Shown one piece after another: positions 1-7,266 of a DNA stretch of 15,672 nucleotides (within the stretch, counting starts at the first letter, position 1; every line of letters begins with the position of its first letter). The translations under genes were made by a program, and so were the position numbers. The notes beneath the pieces were generated by a model that saw only the letters and a list, made by a program, of their open reading frames with translations, was not told the origin of the DNA and searched no databases. The stretch comes from an uncultured Eubacteriaceae bacterium (GTDB lineage: Bacteria > Bacillota > Clostridia > Eubacteriales > Eubacteriaceae): assembly GCA_947625175.1 (NCBI GenBank), contig CANQNI010000015.1:1-15672 (forward strand). Reading direction: 5' to 3'.

Positions 1-1
1 A

Positions 2-1096
2 ATTTTTGAAACAACAGGAGTAGAAGCAAGTACTATTCATCGACTTCTTGAATTCGAGTATTCTGAAAATTTAAATATTATGAGTTTTAAACGTAATGAA
101 GAATACCCATTAGAAGTAGATGCGGTTATTGTTGATGAAAGTTCTATGATCGATATTCAGCTTTTAAGTAGTTTATTAAAAGCTATAGCTTTTGGGACCC
201 GAGTAATCTTCGTTGGTGATGCTGATCAGTTGCCTAGTGTTGGCCCTGGTAATGTTTTATCGGATTTAATTAATAGTGGTATAGCTCATACTGTTAAACT
301 TGATCAAATCCATAGACAAGATAAAAATAGTATGATTGCTACAAACGCTCATTTAATAAATGAAGGGGTTATCCCTAAAATCGATAATTCTTCTGATTTT
401 ATGTTAGTTAATAAATCTGATTCTCAAGTTACTTTAGATACAATTTTAGATCTAGTTTCAAACAGGTTTCCTAAAGCTTTTAATTATGATCCACTTAATG
501 ATATACAGGTTATTAGTCCTTTAAAGAAAGGACTCTTGGGAACGATATCATTAAATGCTGAAATCCAGAAAAAACTTAATCCTCCCTCCCCTACTAAAAA
601 AGAAAGAAATTTTGGATCTATTATTTTCCGGGAGGGGGATAAAGTTATGCAGACTAAAAATAATTACAATCTTAATTGGGAAAATCCTCTTACTGGTGAT
701 GAAGGTAAAGGAATTTTTAATGGAGATATTGGAATTATTAAAACTATTACTAATGAAGGTTTTATAATCGAATTTCTCGATAAAAGGATTAGCGAATATA
801 GTTTTGATCAGTTAGACGAAATAATTCATGCTTATGCTGTTACAGTACATAAAAGTCAAGGATCTGAATTTAAAGTAGTTGTTATGCCTTTATTTGGTGG
901 ATATCCTCAATTTCTAAATAAACGTTTACTTTATACAGCCGTTACTAGAGCAAAAGAAAAATTAATGTTAGTTGGAAAAAGTAATTGGTTTGATTATATG
1001 GTTTTAAATAATATAGAAAACAATAGAAATTCAAGATTAGATGAGCAAATTAAAGAATTAAACGAGGAAAATAATTTTTTTAATTTAACTTCATAG
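2..1096 (+). CDS. recD2: RecD2-like ATP-dependent DNA helicase, C-terminal part (5' end outside window)
   Basis: Superfamily 1B 5'-to-3' DNA helicase of the RecD2 (YrrC) family, which acts in DNA repair and replication-fork maintenance without RecBC. The frame is open from nt 2, upstream of the first ATG at 80, so that ATG is internal. The Walker A motif and the N-terminal domains are missing off the left edge; about 364 residues remain of a family usually near 750-800. Visible in order: a TTGVEASTIHRLL stretch at the edge, motif II VDESSM near nt 130, motif III VGDADQLPSVGPGN near 215, motif IV LDQIHRQ near 300, a REGDKVMQTKNNY and FNGDIGII segment typical of RecD2 between 630 and 740, motif V HAYAVTVHKSQGSEF near 830, and motif VI LLYTAVTRAKEKL near 930. 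It converges on the tRNA operon, with only 21 bases between its stop codon and the tRNA-Arg 3' end. No hairpin terminator of its own is visible. Confidence 0.93.
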   Translation: MFETTGVEASTIHRLLEFEYSENLNIMSFKRNEEYPLEVDAVIVDESSMIDIQLLSSLLKAIAFGTRVIFVGDADQLPSVGPGNVLSDLINSGIAHTVKLDQIHRQDKNSMIATNAHLINEGVIPKIDNSSDFMLVNKSDSQVTLDTILDLVSNRFPKAFNYDPLNDIQVISPLKKGLLGTISLNAEIQKKLNPPSPTKKERNFGSIIFREGDKVMQTKNNYNLNWENPLTGDEGKGIFNGDIGIIKTITNEGFIIEFLDKRISEYSFDQLDEIIHAYAVTVHKSQGSEFKVVVMPLFGGYPQFLNKRLLYTAVTRAKEKLMLVGKSNWFDYMVLNNIENNRNSRLDEQIKELNEENNFFNLTS

Positions 1097-1117
1097 AATT
1101 TAATTTGAGAAAAAAAA

Positions 1118-1194
1118 TGGCACGCACTAGAGGATTCGAACCTCCGGCCCACGGCTTAGAAGGCCGTTGCTCTATCCAGCTGAGCTAAGTGCGC
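1118..1194 (-). tRNA. tRNA-Arg (anticodon UCU), CCA encoded
   Basis: Read on the minus strand, a complete cloverleaf is present. The acceptor arm pairs GCGCACT with AGTGCGT (G-U at the first pair), followed by discriminator G and an encoded CCA at 1118-1120. The anticodon stem ACGGC/GCCGT closes the loop CTTCTAA, giving anticodon UCU. The T arm is standard, with loop TTCGAAT. A run of seven T residues on the minus strand (1111-1117) directly follows CCA and may end the transcript. It is the second gene of a tRNA pair, 25 bases behind tRNA-Gly. Confidence 0.97.
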
Positions 1195-1219
1195 GCAAAA
1201 AATAATATCTTATAAAAAA

Positions 1220-1293
1220 TGGAGCGGGTGAAGGGAATCGGACCCTCGCAACCAGCTTGGAAGGCTGGGGCTCTACCACTGAGCTACACCCGC
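1220..1293 (-). tRNA. tRNA-Gly (anticodon UCC), CCA encoded, C at position 55
   Basis: The minus strand shows a full cloverleaf. The acceptor arm pairs GCGGGTG with CACCCGC, then T73 and an encoded CCA at 1220-1222. The D arm GCTC/GAGC keeps G18 and G19. The anticodon stem CCAGC/GCTGG closes loop CTTCCAA, giving anticodon UCC. The T arm is GAGGG-TCCGATT-CCCTT, so position 55 reads C where nearly all elongator tRNAs have U (pseudouridine 55). Everything else looks like a normal bacterial tRNA-Gly(UCC). It is the first gene after the promoter at 1323-1350. Confidence 0.96.
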
Positions 1294-1322
1294 TTAAGTT
1301 CCGTTTTTTAACGGCAATGACT

Positions 1323-1350
1323 ATTATATTAAATTTTAGAAATCTGTCAA
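1323..1350 (-). promoter_or_regulatory. Consensus sigma-70/SigA promoter of the tRNA-Gly/tRNA-Arg operon
   Basis: On the minus strand, a perfect TTGACA (1350-1345) and a perfect TATAAT (1328-1323) are separated by 16 bases. The expected start is near 1316, so the leader is only about 22 bases. That leader contains a small perfect hairpin, CCGTT/AACGG (1301-1314), just before the tRNA-Gly 5' end, a plausible help for RNase P or RNase Z-independent leader removal. A perfect-match promoter is usual for stable RNA genes. Confidence 0.85.
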
Positions 1351-1456
1351 GGGAAAATTTAATTTTTTCTTATTTTTTTATTAAAATTCCTTTTATCTAT
1401 TTTAATAAATAATTGTGGGTATATTTAATTTTAATAAAATAGAAAGGAATAAAATT

Positions 1457-1915
1457 ATGGGTTTTATATCATTTATTTTTAGCACTATTTTTGGAATAAT
1501 TGGTTTTATTTTTAGTGTAATACTTTATATATTAACAGCCTTTGGATTATACACTCTTTCTAAACGTGATGGAATTCCCCATGCATGGATTGCCTGGATT
1601 CCAATTTGCCAATTGTATTTAATCGGAGCTTTAATTAATGATAAAGTTCTTGGTTTAAATAATGCAAAATGGATTTTAGTTCTAGCACCTATTGTTGCTG
1701 GAATTATTTGTTCATTCCTAAATTCAGATCTTATGATAGGAATAGTCCAATTATTAGTTTATATTTTAGAAGCTTCTGCTTATTATAAATTATTCATGAT
1801 TTATAAACCAGAAAGAGCAATGTTATATTTAATAACAGGATTTATCATTACTCCGTTATTAGGTTTATATACATTCTTAATTAGAAATAATCCAAGACAC
1901 CAAATCGCTAATTAA
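1457..1915 (+). CDS. Small polytopic membrane protein of unknown function
   Basis: A 152-residue, very hydrophobic protein with about four to five membrane segments (roughly residues 3-33, 46-60, 71-88, 92-108 and 122-142). The conserved-looking part is the first loop and second helix, with RDGIPHAWIAWIPICQLYLIG at 37-57. This resembles a family of uncharacterised Bacillota membrane proteins with a GIPHAWLAWIP-type box; no function is known to me. The start at 1457 is chosen because AGAAAGGA lies eight to nine bases ahead of it; an upstream GTG at 1415 in the same frame would add 14 residues but has no ribosome-binding site. The gene is alone on the plus strand between a divergent tRNA operon and a terminator, so the context says nothing about its role. 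Confidence 0.8.
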   Translation: MGFISFIFSTIFGIIGFIFSVILYILTAFGLYTLSKRDGIPHAWIAWIPICQLYLIGALINDKVLGLNNAKWILVLAPIVAGIICSFLNSDLMIGIVQLLVYILEASAYYKLFMIYKPERAMLYLITGFIITPLLGLYTFLIRNNPRHQIAN

Positions 1916-1943
1916 AAATTCTCCATTTAAGATAAATATAAAT

Positions 1944-1978
1944 AAAGAGTCAGATTTTAATTGATCTGGCTCTTTTTT
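1944..1978 (+). terminator. Rho-independent terminator after the small membrane-protein gene
   Basis: The stem GAGTCAGAT (1947-1955) pairs with ATCTGGCTC (1964-1972), with one G-T pair and extra A-T pairs outside, and is followed by TTTTTT (1973-1978). It ends the plus-strand gene that stops at 1915. It also lies 13 bases past the stop codon of the minus-strand transporter gene, with A residues on the other side, so it may work in both directions. Confidence 0.88.
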
Positions 1979-1990
1979 ACATTTGCATTT

Positions 1991-3013
1991 TTATTTCCCA
2001 CTTATATCTCGAGCTTTATCCATCATATTCATTTTCATCATAGACTGTTCTTTTCCGTTCATAACTTTAAAAATGAATTTAACAAAGCGATAAATAGTAA
2101 AACAGGTCATTACTACAGCGACTAATGTTTGAATTAAAACTATTGGAGTATTCCAGCTATTAATAAAAAATCCTAATTTTTCTGCATAATTCATAGCTTC
2201 TAAGGAAGCTATAGCAGAAACTACAAAGGGAAAAGAAAAAGCTGCATCAGTTGGATAAAATGGTAATTTAATTAATTTAGGTAATTTAACAACAATGTAG
2301 ATCCACATCCCAAGTGAAACAAGATAAAGAAAAGCTATCATAAAAATCCAGGGATGAGAAAAATTTCTGACATAAGTTGTTAAACATATTCCTATAGCTG
2401 CATTAATACAGATAGTTGGTTCATCCATTCTAGGAATCGGTGAAATTCTATTTCTTTTAATTAGCAGAAAGAAAATAATCCAAAAACAAACAAATCCAAT
2501 AAAAAAAGCTGCGATTCCAAACCAGTGAGGAGCAAAGTTTTGAGCACTAAAACCGCTAAGAGCAAAACCAACGTAAACAATATACCAAGGTGGGAGTAAA
2601 GTTGGTAATTTAAAATGAACCACATATTTATAGGTGAAAATTACCATGTTAGTATAATGCATTAAAACGCCAAACCACCATACCACTTCAGCTGGTAATT
2701 CGCTAAAAAATGTAGGTAAATATCCTGCCCATATCATTAAAGTTAAAGAATAGCAGGAAAATATCCCCATCATTTCTGGATTTTCCAGCATATCTCTAAC
2801 CATTTTAAAACAGAAAATAATTTTTAATAGAATTAAAATTAATAAAATAAAGGTTATACCAAAGCAACATAAATAAATGATATAACCTAATCCTGGTAAA
2901 TGAAGGAGTTTAGAACAAACAGAATCTAATAAATTTCCTAAACTCACTATTGCCAACATGATTCCGCAAATTGGTATAGGTAAAGCTTCAAGAAACTTTT
3001 TAATTTTGATCAC
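1991..3013 (-). CDS. TDT-family (TehA/SLAC1-like) anion channel or transporter
   Basis: A 340-residue integral membrane protein with about ten hydrophobic helices, the fold and length of the tellurite-resistance/dicarboxylate transporter (TDT) family that includes bacterial TehA, yeast Mae1 and plant SLAC1. The first helix has the family-like pattern PIPICGIMLAIVSLGNLL (12-29). The ninth helix carries AFSFPF (258-263), matching the FTFP-type box of the family, where SLAC1/TehA have a pore-gating Phe; I have not aligned that residue exactly. The start is GTG at 3013, with AAGGTAA upstream, and it overlaps the 3' end of the potassium-channel gene by 14 bases, so translation is probably coupled. 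It is the last gene of its operon, close to the hairpin at 1944-1978. The substrate is not known; the channel-type neighbour favours an anion channel over a tellurite exporter. Confidence 0.8.
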   Translation of the reverse strand: MIKIKKFLEALPIPICGIMLAIVSLGNLLDSVCSKLLHLPGLGYIIYLCCFGITFILLILILLKIIFCFKMVRDMLENPEMMGIFSCYSLTLMIWAGYLPTFFSELPAEVVWWFGVLMHYTNMVIFTYKYVVHFKLPTLLPPWYIVYVGFALSGFSAQNFAPHWFGIAAFFIGFVCFWIIFFLLIKRNRISPIPRMDEPTICINAAIGICLTTYVRNFSHPWIFMIAFLYLVSLGMWIYIVVKLPKLIKLPFYPTDAAFSFPFVVSAIASLEAMNYAEKLGFFINSWNTPIVLIQTLVAVVMTCFTIYRFVKFIFKVMNGKEQSMMKMNMMDKARDISGK

Positions 3014-3965
3014 CGTTATTGTTACCTTGATTATGACTTTCAGCTATAGTATTCGCTGTGGATATAACCGCTGATATAAAGCACCCTGAAGTAAACATAC
3101 TGGATAAACCAATAATTATAGCGGTAAATTGTGAATAATATAAATTCCCAATTGAAGTTGGATAAATATCTCCATAACCTATAGTAGAGAAACTTACAAT
3201 TAAATAATAGAACATATCTATCCCATTCAGGGCTTTACCAGAACCACTTATATAAAAATCATGATTTATAACAAAAGCACTATAAACCATCATATATTCA
3301 AGAGCAAGTATACAAACTACCACTCCCAGCATACCCTTTAGAATCCCGTAAGCATCTCCATAATGTTTTGTATCAGTATTACTTTTTAAAATTTCCGGAT
3401 TAAAAATCGCTTGGGTCATAACGTAAAAACAGATTAATAAACCAATTATTAAACCTGAATAAGCGATTAAGAGGTCAGGTGGTTTAATAAAGGGCATAAA
3501 GAAAGTAAAGTAATTACCTAAAATAATGTAGCAGATAACATGGATCATTCTGCCAAACATTTTATTTGAGTAACTGGCTTCGTTTATAAAAAATTTTAAA
3601 ACCAGCTTCATTAATACAGTAAAAATTAAAAAACTTAAAGTTATTGTAATTAGATATTCAACATCAATTCCTTCTTCAGCAATCGTTAAGGCTAAAACAA
3701 TGATATATAAAATAATATTGATAAATATAAATCCATGTTTTTGATAAATTTCATAAAACTTAAAAAGTCGATTATTTAGTTTATCATCTTTTTTCTCTTT
3801 TAATAAACGTTCTACATGGTGTCTGATATAAATATCAAAAATTACAAATAAGATAATAATAATATAATAGATAATTAAAACATGATTTCCATGAACAACT
3901 TTTTGTGCATGAGAAATATGTCTTACTATTCTATCTACTATATGAGTAGGAGTATTTGTTTTCAC
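3000..3965 (-). CDS. Potassium channel protein with extra N-terminal membrane segments
   Basis: A 321-residue membrane protein. The C-terminal third is an Ion_trans_2-type pore module: a helix (about 210-233), a pore loop with selectivity filter TIGYGD (261-266), and a final helix (about 277-303). Ahead of it are about five hydrophobic helices (29-46, 78-97, 104-125, 139-159 and 166-185), giving a six- or seven-helix plan. There is no obvious S4-type repeat of basic residues, so voltage sensing is not supported. There is no RCK/TrkA nucleotide-binding domain; the protein ends soon after the last helix with a short N/Q/G-rich tail. The start is GTG at 3965 behind AAGGA, nine bases after the yfcE-like stop. 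It overlaps the downstream TDT gene, suggesting the two channels are made together. Confidence 0.87.
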   Translation of the reverse strand: MKTNTPTHIVDRIVRHISHAQKVVHGNHVLIIYYIIIILFVIFDIYIRHHVERLLKEKKDDKLNNRLFKFYEIYQKHGFIFINIILYIIVLALTIAEEGIDVEYLITITLSFLIFTVLMKLVLKFFINEASYSNKMFGRMIHVICYIILGNYFTFFMPFIKPPDLLIAYSGLIIGLLICFYVMTQAIFNPEILKSNTDTKHYGDAYGILKGMLGVVVCILALEYMMVYSAFVINHDFYISGSGKALNGIDMFYYLIVSFSTIGYGDIYPTSIGNLYYSQFTAIIIGLSSMFTSGCFISAVISTANTIAESHNQGNNNGDQN

Positions 3966-3973
3966 AGTAATCC

Positions 3974-4453
3974 TTAATCCAGTTTGTAAAATTCACAATC
4001 CAGATCTTTTCCATCTAATGTTAAAATTGCATAACTTTTACTGTCGTCACTAGGTAAGGAAACAGAACCCGGATTAATTAAAATAACACTATTTAATTTC
4101 TCCAAATGCTTTTTATGGGTATGTCCGAAAATTCCAATATCAGCGCCATTCATCTTAGCTTTTTGAGCAAATTCCTCTTTACCCCATTTAACGTTTTCCC
4201 GGTTTCCATGAGCAATATATAAAGTAAAATCTTCTACGTTTGTTTTAATAAAATCAGGACGGTTTTGTTCATAACTATCCATATTTCCTTTTACTGCCAT
4301 AACCGGTATATTTACCCATGTTCTTATTTCATCGGCATCAGAGATATAGTCCCCCATATGGATAATCAAATCTACATCACCCATTTGATTAATAGCTTCT
4401 TGAAGCTTATTAAGATCACCATGGCTGTCGCTTACTAAACCTATTTTAGTCAT
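3974..4453 (-). CDS. YfcE/MJ0936-family metallophosphoesterase (B. subtilis YsnB-like)
   Basis: A 159-residue soluble phosphodiesterase of the small calcineurin-like family. All metal-binding boxes are present: SDSHG (8-12), HMGD (32-35), GNMD (56-59), AHGN (81-84) and FGHTH (109-113). Family members cleave phosphodiesters in vitro with divalent metal; the cell substrate is not settled. I take ATG at 4453 as the start because it places the core MTKIGLVSDSHG as in relatives, with GAGG close ahead. A TTG at 4462 in frame would add three residues. The start overlaps the stop codon region of the rph-rdgB fusion gene by eight bases, indicating translational coupling. The order rph-rdgB-yfcE is the same as rph-ysnA-ysnB of B. 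subtilis. Confidence 0.9.
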   Translation of the reverse strand: MTKIGLVSDSHGDLNKLQEAINQMGDVDLIIHMGDYISDADEIRTWVNIPVMAVKGNMDSYEQNRPDFIKTNVEDFTLYIAHGNRENVKWGKEEFAQKAKMNGADIGIFGHTHKKHLEKLNSVILINPGSVSLPSDDSKSYAILTLDGKDLDCEFYKLD

Positions 4454-5777
4454 TTTCCTCAATCCATTTATTTATTTCTTCTTTAGCTAATTCAATGGCT
4501 TTTCCTCGATGAGAGACTTCATTTTTTTCTTCTAGAGTCATCGTTGCATAAGTCTTACCAGTAGAATTTTCTATAAATAGTGGATCATATCCAAATCCTT
4601 CTGTTCCTTCAGGTTCTTCTGCAATGACTCCTTCTACATTCGATGTTACATTTTTCTTAGTTCCATCCGGGAAAATAATAGAAATACTGGTTTTGAATTC
4701 AGCATTTCGATTAGTTTGATCTTTTAATTCTTCAAGTAATTTTTTATTATTTGATTCATAGGTAGCTTCATCTCCACTATAACGGGCAGAATAAACTCCT
4801 GGAGCTCCATCTAGAGCTTCAACAAAAAGACCCGTATCATCGCCTAATAGAATTGCTTTATGTTCTGACCCTAATTTATCTCTTAAAAATTCAGTTTTAA
4901 TATCAGCATTTTCCTGGATAGTTTTTCCATCTTCTACTGGCTCATCCATTATGTTAGCTTCTTCCATAGTTAGAACATTAAAGTCATCCCCTAAAAGTTC
5001 CGAAACTTCTTTGACTTTATGTTTATTATGAGTAGCTAAAATAATATCCTGTTTATCTTTTGTAGAGGATTTTTTTTGAATTTCAACTAATTCTTTAATA
5101 CCCTTTTGGGCTAGATTCATTAATTGATTAAGTTCATCTTGGGAGAATGGTCTTTCTTCACCAGTTGCCTGAACTTCAATAAGTTCCCCCTGGTCAGTCA
5201 TAACGACATTCATATCAACCATTGCACCTTTATCCTCATTATAATTAAGGTCTAAAACAGGTTCGTTAAGTTCAGCAGGAATTCCAACAGAAACAGCCGC
5301 TACTTGTCTTGTTAAAGGATTTTCTTCTAGTTGACCAGATTCAAGCAAACGATCAATAGCTTTTTTAAGAGCTACATAAGCTCCTGTTATAGAGGCAGTA
5401 CGAGTTCCACCATCAGCCTGAATAACATCGCAATCAATCCAGATAGTTCTTTCTCCAAGTTTTTCAAGATCAATAACAGATCTTAAGGCTCTTCCAATTA
5501 ATCTTTGAATTTCTACACTTCTTCCGTCTGCTCCTTTACCTCCATCTCTTTGCTTTCTAGTAATAGTTGAACCAGGAAGCATATTATATTCAGCACTAAT
5601 CCAACCTTTACCCTGACCTCTTAAGAATGGAGGAACCTTATCATCTACCATTGCAGTTATAATTACTTTGGTATCTCCAACTGAAATTAATACGGAACCA
5701 TCAGCAGATTTAATAAAATCTTGTTCAATTTCAACATTCCTTAACTGATCATTTTCTCTTTTATCGAATCTTTCCAT
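4446..5777 (-). CDS. rph-rdgB: Fused RNase PH and RdgB/HAM1 (XTP/dITP) pyrophosphatase
   Basis: A 443-residue, two-domain protein. Residues 1-238 are RNase PH, a phosphorolytic 3' exoribonuclease that trims tRNA precursors: RGQGKGW (53-59), GGTRTASITGA (123-133), the acidic box NEDKGAMVDMNVV (180-192) and EVQATGEERPFS (201-212). Residues 244-443 are an inosine-triphosphate pyrophosphatase that removes non-canonical purine NTPs such as XTP and dITP: ATHNKHK (248-254), GDDTGL (312-317), GAPGVYSARYSG (324-335), GFGYDPLF (394-401) and SHRGKA (422-427). A short charged linker (KKSSTKDKQD) joins them. Both halves look catalytically intact. The reading frame runs through without a stop, so the fusion is real in this sequence. 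The Shine-Dalgarno site AGGGGG lies five bases before ATG and directly abuts the terminator behind gatB. In B. subtilis the same two functions are separate neighbouring genes. Confidence 0.95.
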   Translation of the reverse strand: MERFDKRENDQLRNVEIEQDFIKSADGSVLISVGDTKVIITAMVDDKVPPFLRGQGKGWISAEYNMLPGSTITRKQRDGGKGADGRSVEIQRLIGRALRSVIDLEKLGERTIWIDCDVIQADGGTRTASITGAYVALKKAIDRLLESGQLEENPLTRQVAAVSVGIPAELNEPVLDLNYNEDKGAMVDMNVVMTDQGELIEVQATGEERPFSQDELNQLMNLAQKGIKELVEIQKKSSTKDKQDIILATHNKHKVKEVSELLGDDFNVLTMEEANIMDEPVEDGKTIQENADIKTEFLRDKLGSEHKAILLGDDTGLFVEALDGAPGVYSARYSGDEATYESNNKKLLEELKDQTNRNAEFKTSISIIFPDGTKKNVTSNVEGVIAEEPEGTEGFGYDPLFIENSTGKTYATMTLEEKNEVSHRGKAIELAKEEINKWIEEND

Positions 5778-5788
5778 TTTTTCCCCCT

Positions 5789-5814
5789 AAAAAAAAAGAC
5801 ACCCGAAGGTGTCT
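5789..5814 (-). terminator. Strong rho-independent terminator behind gatB
   Basis: On the minus strand, AGACACC (5814-5808) pairs perfectly with GGTGTCT (5803-5797) across a TTCG loop closed by C-G, the very stable cUUCGg tetraloop. A run of eight to nine T residues follows directly. It ends the pcrA-ligA-gatCAB unit eight bases past the gatB stop codon. Only 11 bases separate the T run from the rph-rdgB start codon. Confidence 0.93.
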
Positions 5815-5821
5815 AATATAC

Positions 5822-7255
5822 TTATAATAATTCTTCTACTTTTTCTCTGATTATTTGATTAGCTAATTGAGGATTGGCTTTACCTTTAGTCATTCTCATG
5901 ACTTGACCAGTTAAGAAACCATAAGCTTTTTTGTTTCCACCACGAATATCTTCGATAGATTTTGGATTATTAGCTATAATTTCTTCAATTATACTTTCAA
6001 GTTCACCAGAATCGCTCATTTGAGCAAGACCATTCTTTTCTACAATTTCTTTAGGCGAACCCTTTTGCTCAAACATATCAGCTAAAACATCTTTAGCGAT
6101 TTTTCCACTAATTGTCTGATCTTTAATAAGTGATAGTAGTTCAGCTAAATCTTTTGGTTCAAACGGAATATCGGCTATAGTTATTTCCTTTTCTTTTAAT
6201 AAAGGAGGGATTTCAACCATAAGCCAATTAGATACCAGTTTTGGTTCATTAATAAGATCAACAGTCTTTTCAAAAAATTCAGCTGTTTCAATAGAATTAG
6301 TTAATTGTTGAGCATCATATTCAGGCAATCCCAATTCATTTATATAACGAGCTCTTTTTTCTTCTGGAAGTTCAGGAAGTTCTGATCGGAATTTTTCAAT
6401 TTGTTCATCTGAAAGAATAATAGGAACCAAATCAGGTTCAGGGAAATATCGATAATCATGAGCTTCTTCCTTTGATCTTAAAGAAAAACTTCTACCAGCA
6501 TTATCATCCCATTTACGGGTTTCCTGAATTATTCTGTTTCCGTCTTCTATTTCTTTTATCTGTCTTTTAGATTCATATTCGATGGCTCTTTCTAGTGCAC
6601 GAAACGAATTTAAATTTTTCATTTCAGTTCTAGTACCAAGCTCTTCAGAACCTTTTGGCTTAACAGATAAATTAACATCAAAACGAATTGATCCCTCCTG
6701 CATTTTACAGTCACTTACACCGGTAAATTCTAAAGTATTTCTAATTTTTTCAGCAAATACTCTAGCTTCCTGACTACTGGTGATATCGGGTTCAGTAACA
6801 ATTTCAATGAGTGGAACCCCACATCTGTTATTATCAACAAGGGTTCCATCCGCTGATTCATGCAAAAGTTTTCCAGCATCTTCCTCAATATGAATTCTGG
6901 TTATTCCAATAGGCTTAGTTTCCCCATCAATATCTATGTCAACTGTTCCACCTGTACATATAGGTAAATCGAATTGAGATGTTTGATAGGCCTTAGGTAA
7001 GTCGGGATAGAAGTAATTCTTTCTATCCATTTTTGAAAAATTAGCTATATCACAATTTAGAGCAAGTCCTGCTCTAGCAGCATATTCAACAACCTTTTCG
7101 TTAATAACTGGTAATACCCCAGGAAGACCCAAACAAACAGGACAGGTGTGAGTATTCTCATCTGCCCCAAATTCAGTTGAACAGGAACAGAATATTTTTG
7201 ATTTCGTTTTTAATTCGGCATGGATCTCCATACCAATAACAATATCGTAATCCAT
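5822..7255 (-). CDS. gatB: Aspartyl/glutamyl-tRNA amidotransferase subunit B
   Basis: The 477-residue GatB subunit of the GatCAB complex. It phosphorylates the side chain of Glu (or Asp) mischarged on tRNA-Gln (or tRNA-Asn), and the complex then amidates it with ammonia from GatA. The start MDYDIVIGMEIHAEL is typical. A four-cysteine metal site is visible at C23, C25, C38 and C41, in CSCSTEFG and HTCPVCLGLPG. The kinase core follows (KNYFYPDLPKAYQTSQ, EEDAGKLLH, RCGVPLIEIVTEPD). The C-terminal part is the helical and YqeY-like tRNA-binding tail, including NKKAYGFLTGQVMRMTKGKANP. Length is normal. The gene starts 11 bases after the gatA stop codon and is the last gene before the UUCG terminator. 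Confidence 0.97.
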   Translation of the reverse strand: MDYDIVIGMEIHAELKTKSKIFCSCSTEFGADENTHTCPVCLGLPGVLPVINEKVVEYAARAGLALNCDIANFSKMDRKNYFYPDLPKAYQTSQFDLPICTGGTVDIDIDGETKPIGITRIHIEEDAGKLLHESADGTLVDNNRCGVPLIEIVTEPDITSSQEARVFAEKIRNTLEFTGVSDCKMQEGSIRFDVNLSVKPKGSEELGTRTEMKNLNSFRALERAIEYESKRQIKEIEDGNRIIQETRKWDDNAGRSFSLRSKEEAHDYRYFPEPDLVPIILSDEQIEKFRSELPELPEEKRARYINELGLPEYDAQQLTNSIETAEFFEKTVDLINEPKLVSNWLMVEIPPLLKEKEITIADIPFEPKDLAELLSLIKDQTISGKIAKDVLADMFEQKGSPKEIVEKNGLAQMSDSGELESIIEEIIANNPKSIEDIRGGNKKAYGFLTGQVMRMTKGKANPQLANQIIREKVEELL

Positions 7256-7266
7256 AATTAAACTTT

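Noticed and set aside
555..767. Open frame on the plus strand inside recD2
   Set aside because: Overlaps conserved RecD2 motifs in another frame; composition is low-complexity Leu/Lys/Ile.
1410..1440. Possible promoter TTGTGG-N16-TAAAAT before the small membrane-protein gene
   Set aside because: The implied start point would fall inside the ribosome-binding site, and such AT-rich matches are expected by chance here.
1415..1456. GTG start adding 14 residues to the small membrane protein
   Set aside because: No ribosome-binding site precedes it, whereas AGAAAGGA lies at the right distance before ATG 1457, where the hydrophobic N-terminus begins.
4454..4462. TTG start of the YfcE-like gene at 4462
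   Set aside because: The ATG at 4453 gives the usual family N-terminus and is coupled to the upstream stop; the TTG remains possible but less likely.
6582..6773. Plus-strand open frame within gatB
   Set aside because: Shadow of conserved gatB sequence, no ribosome-binding site.
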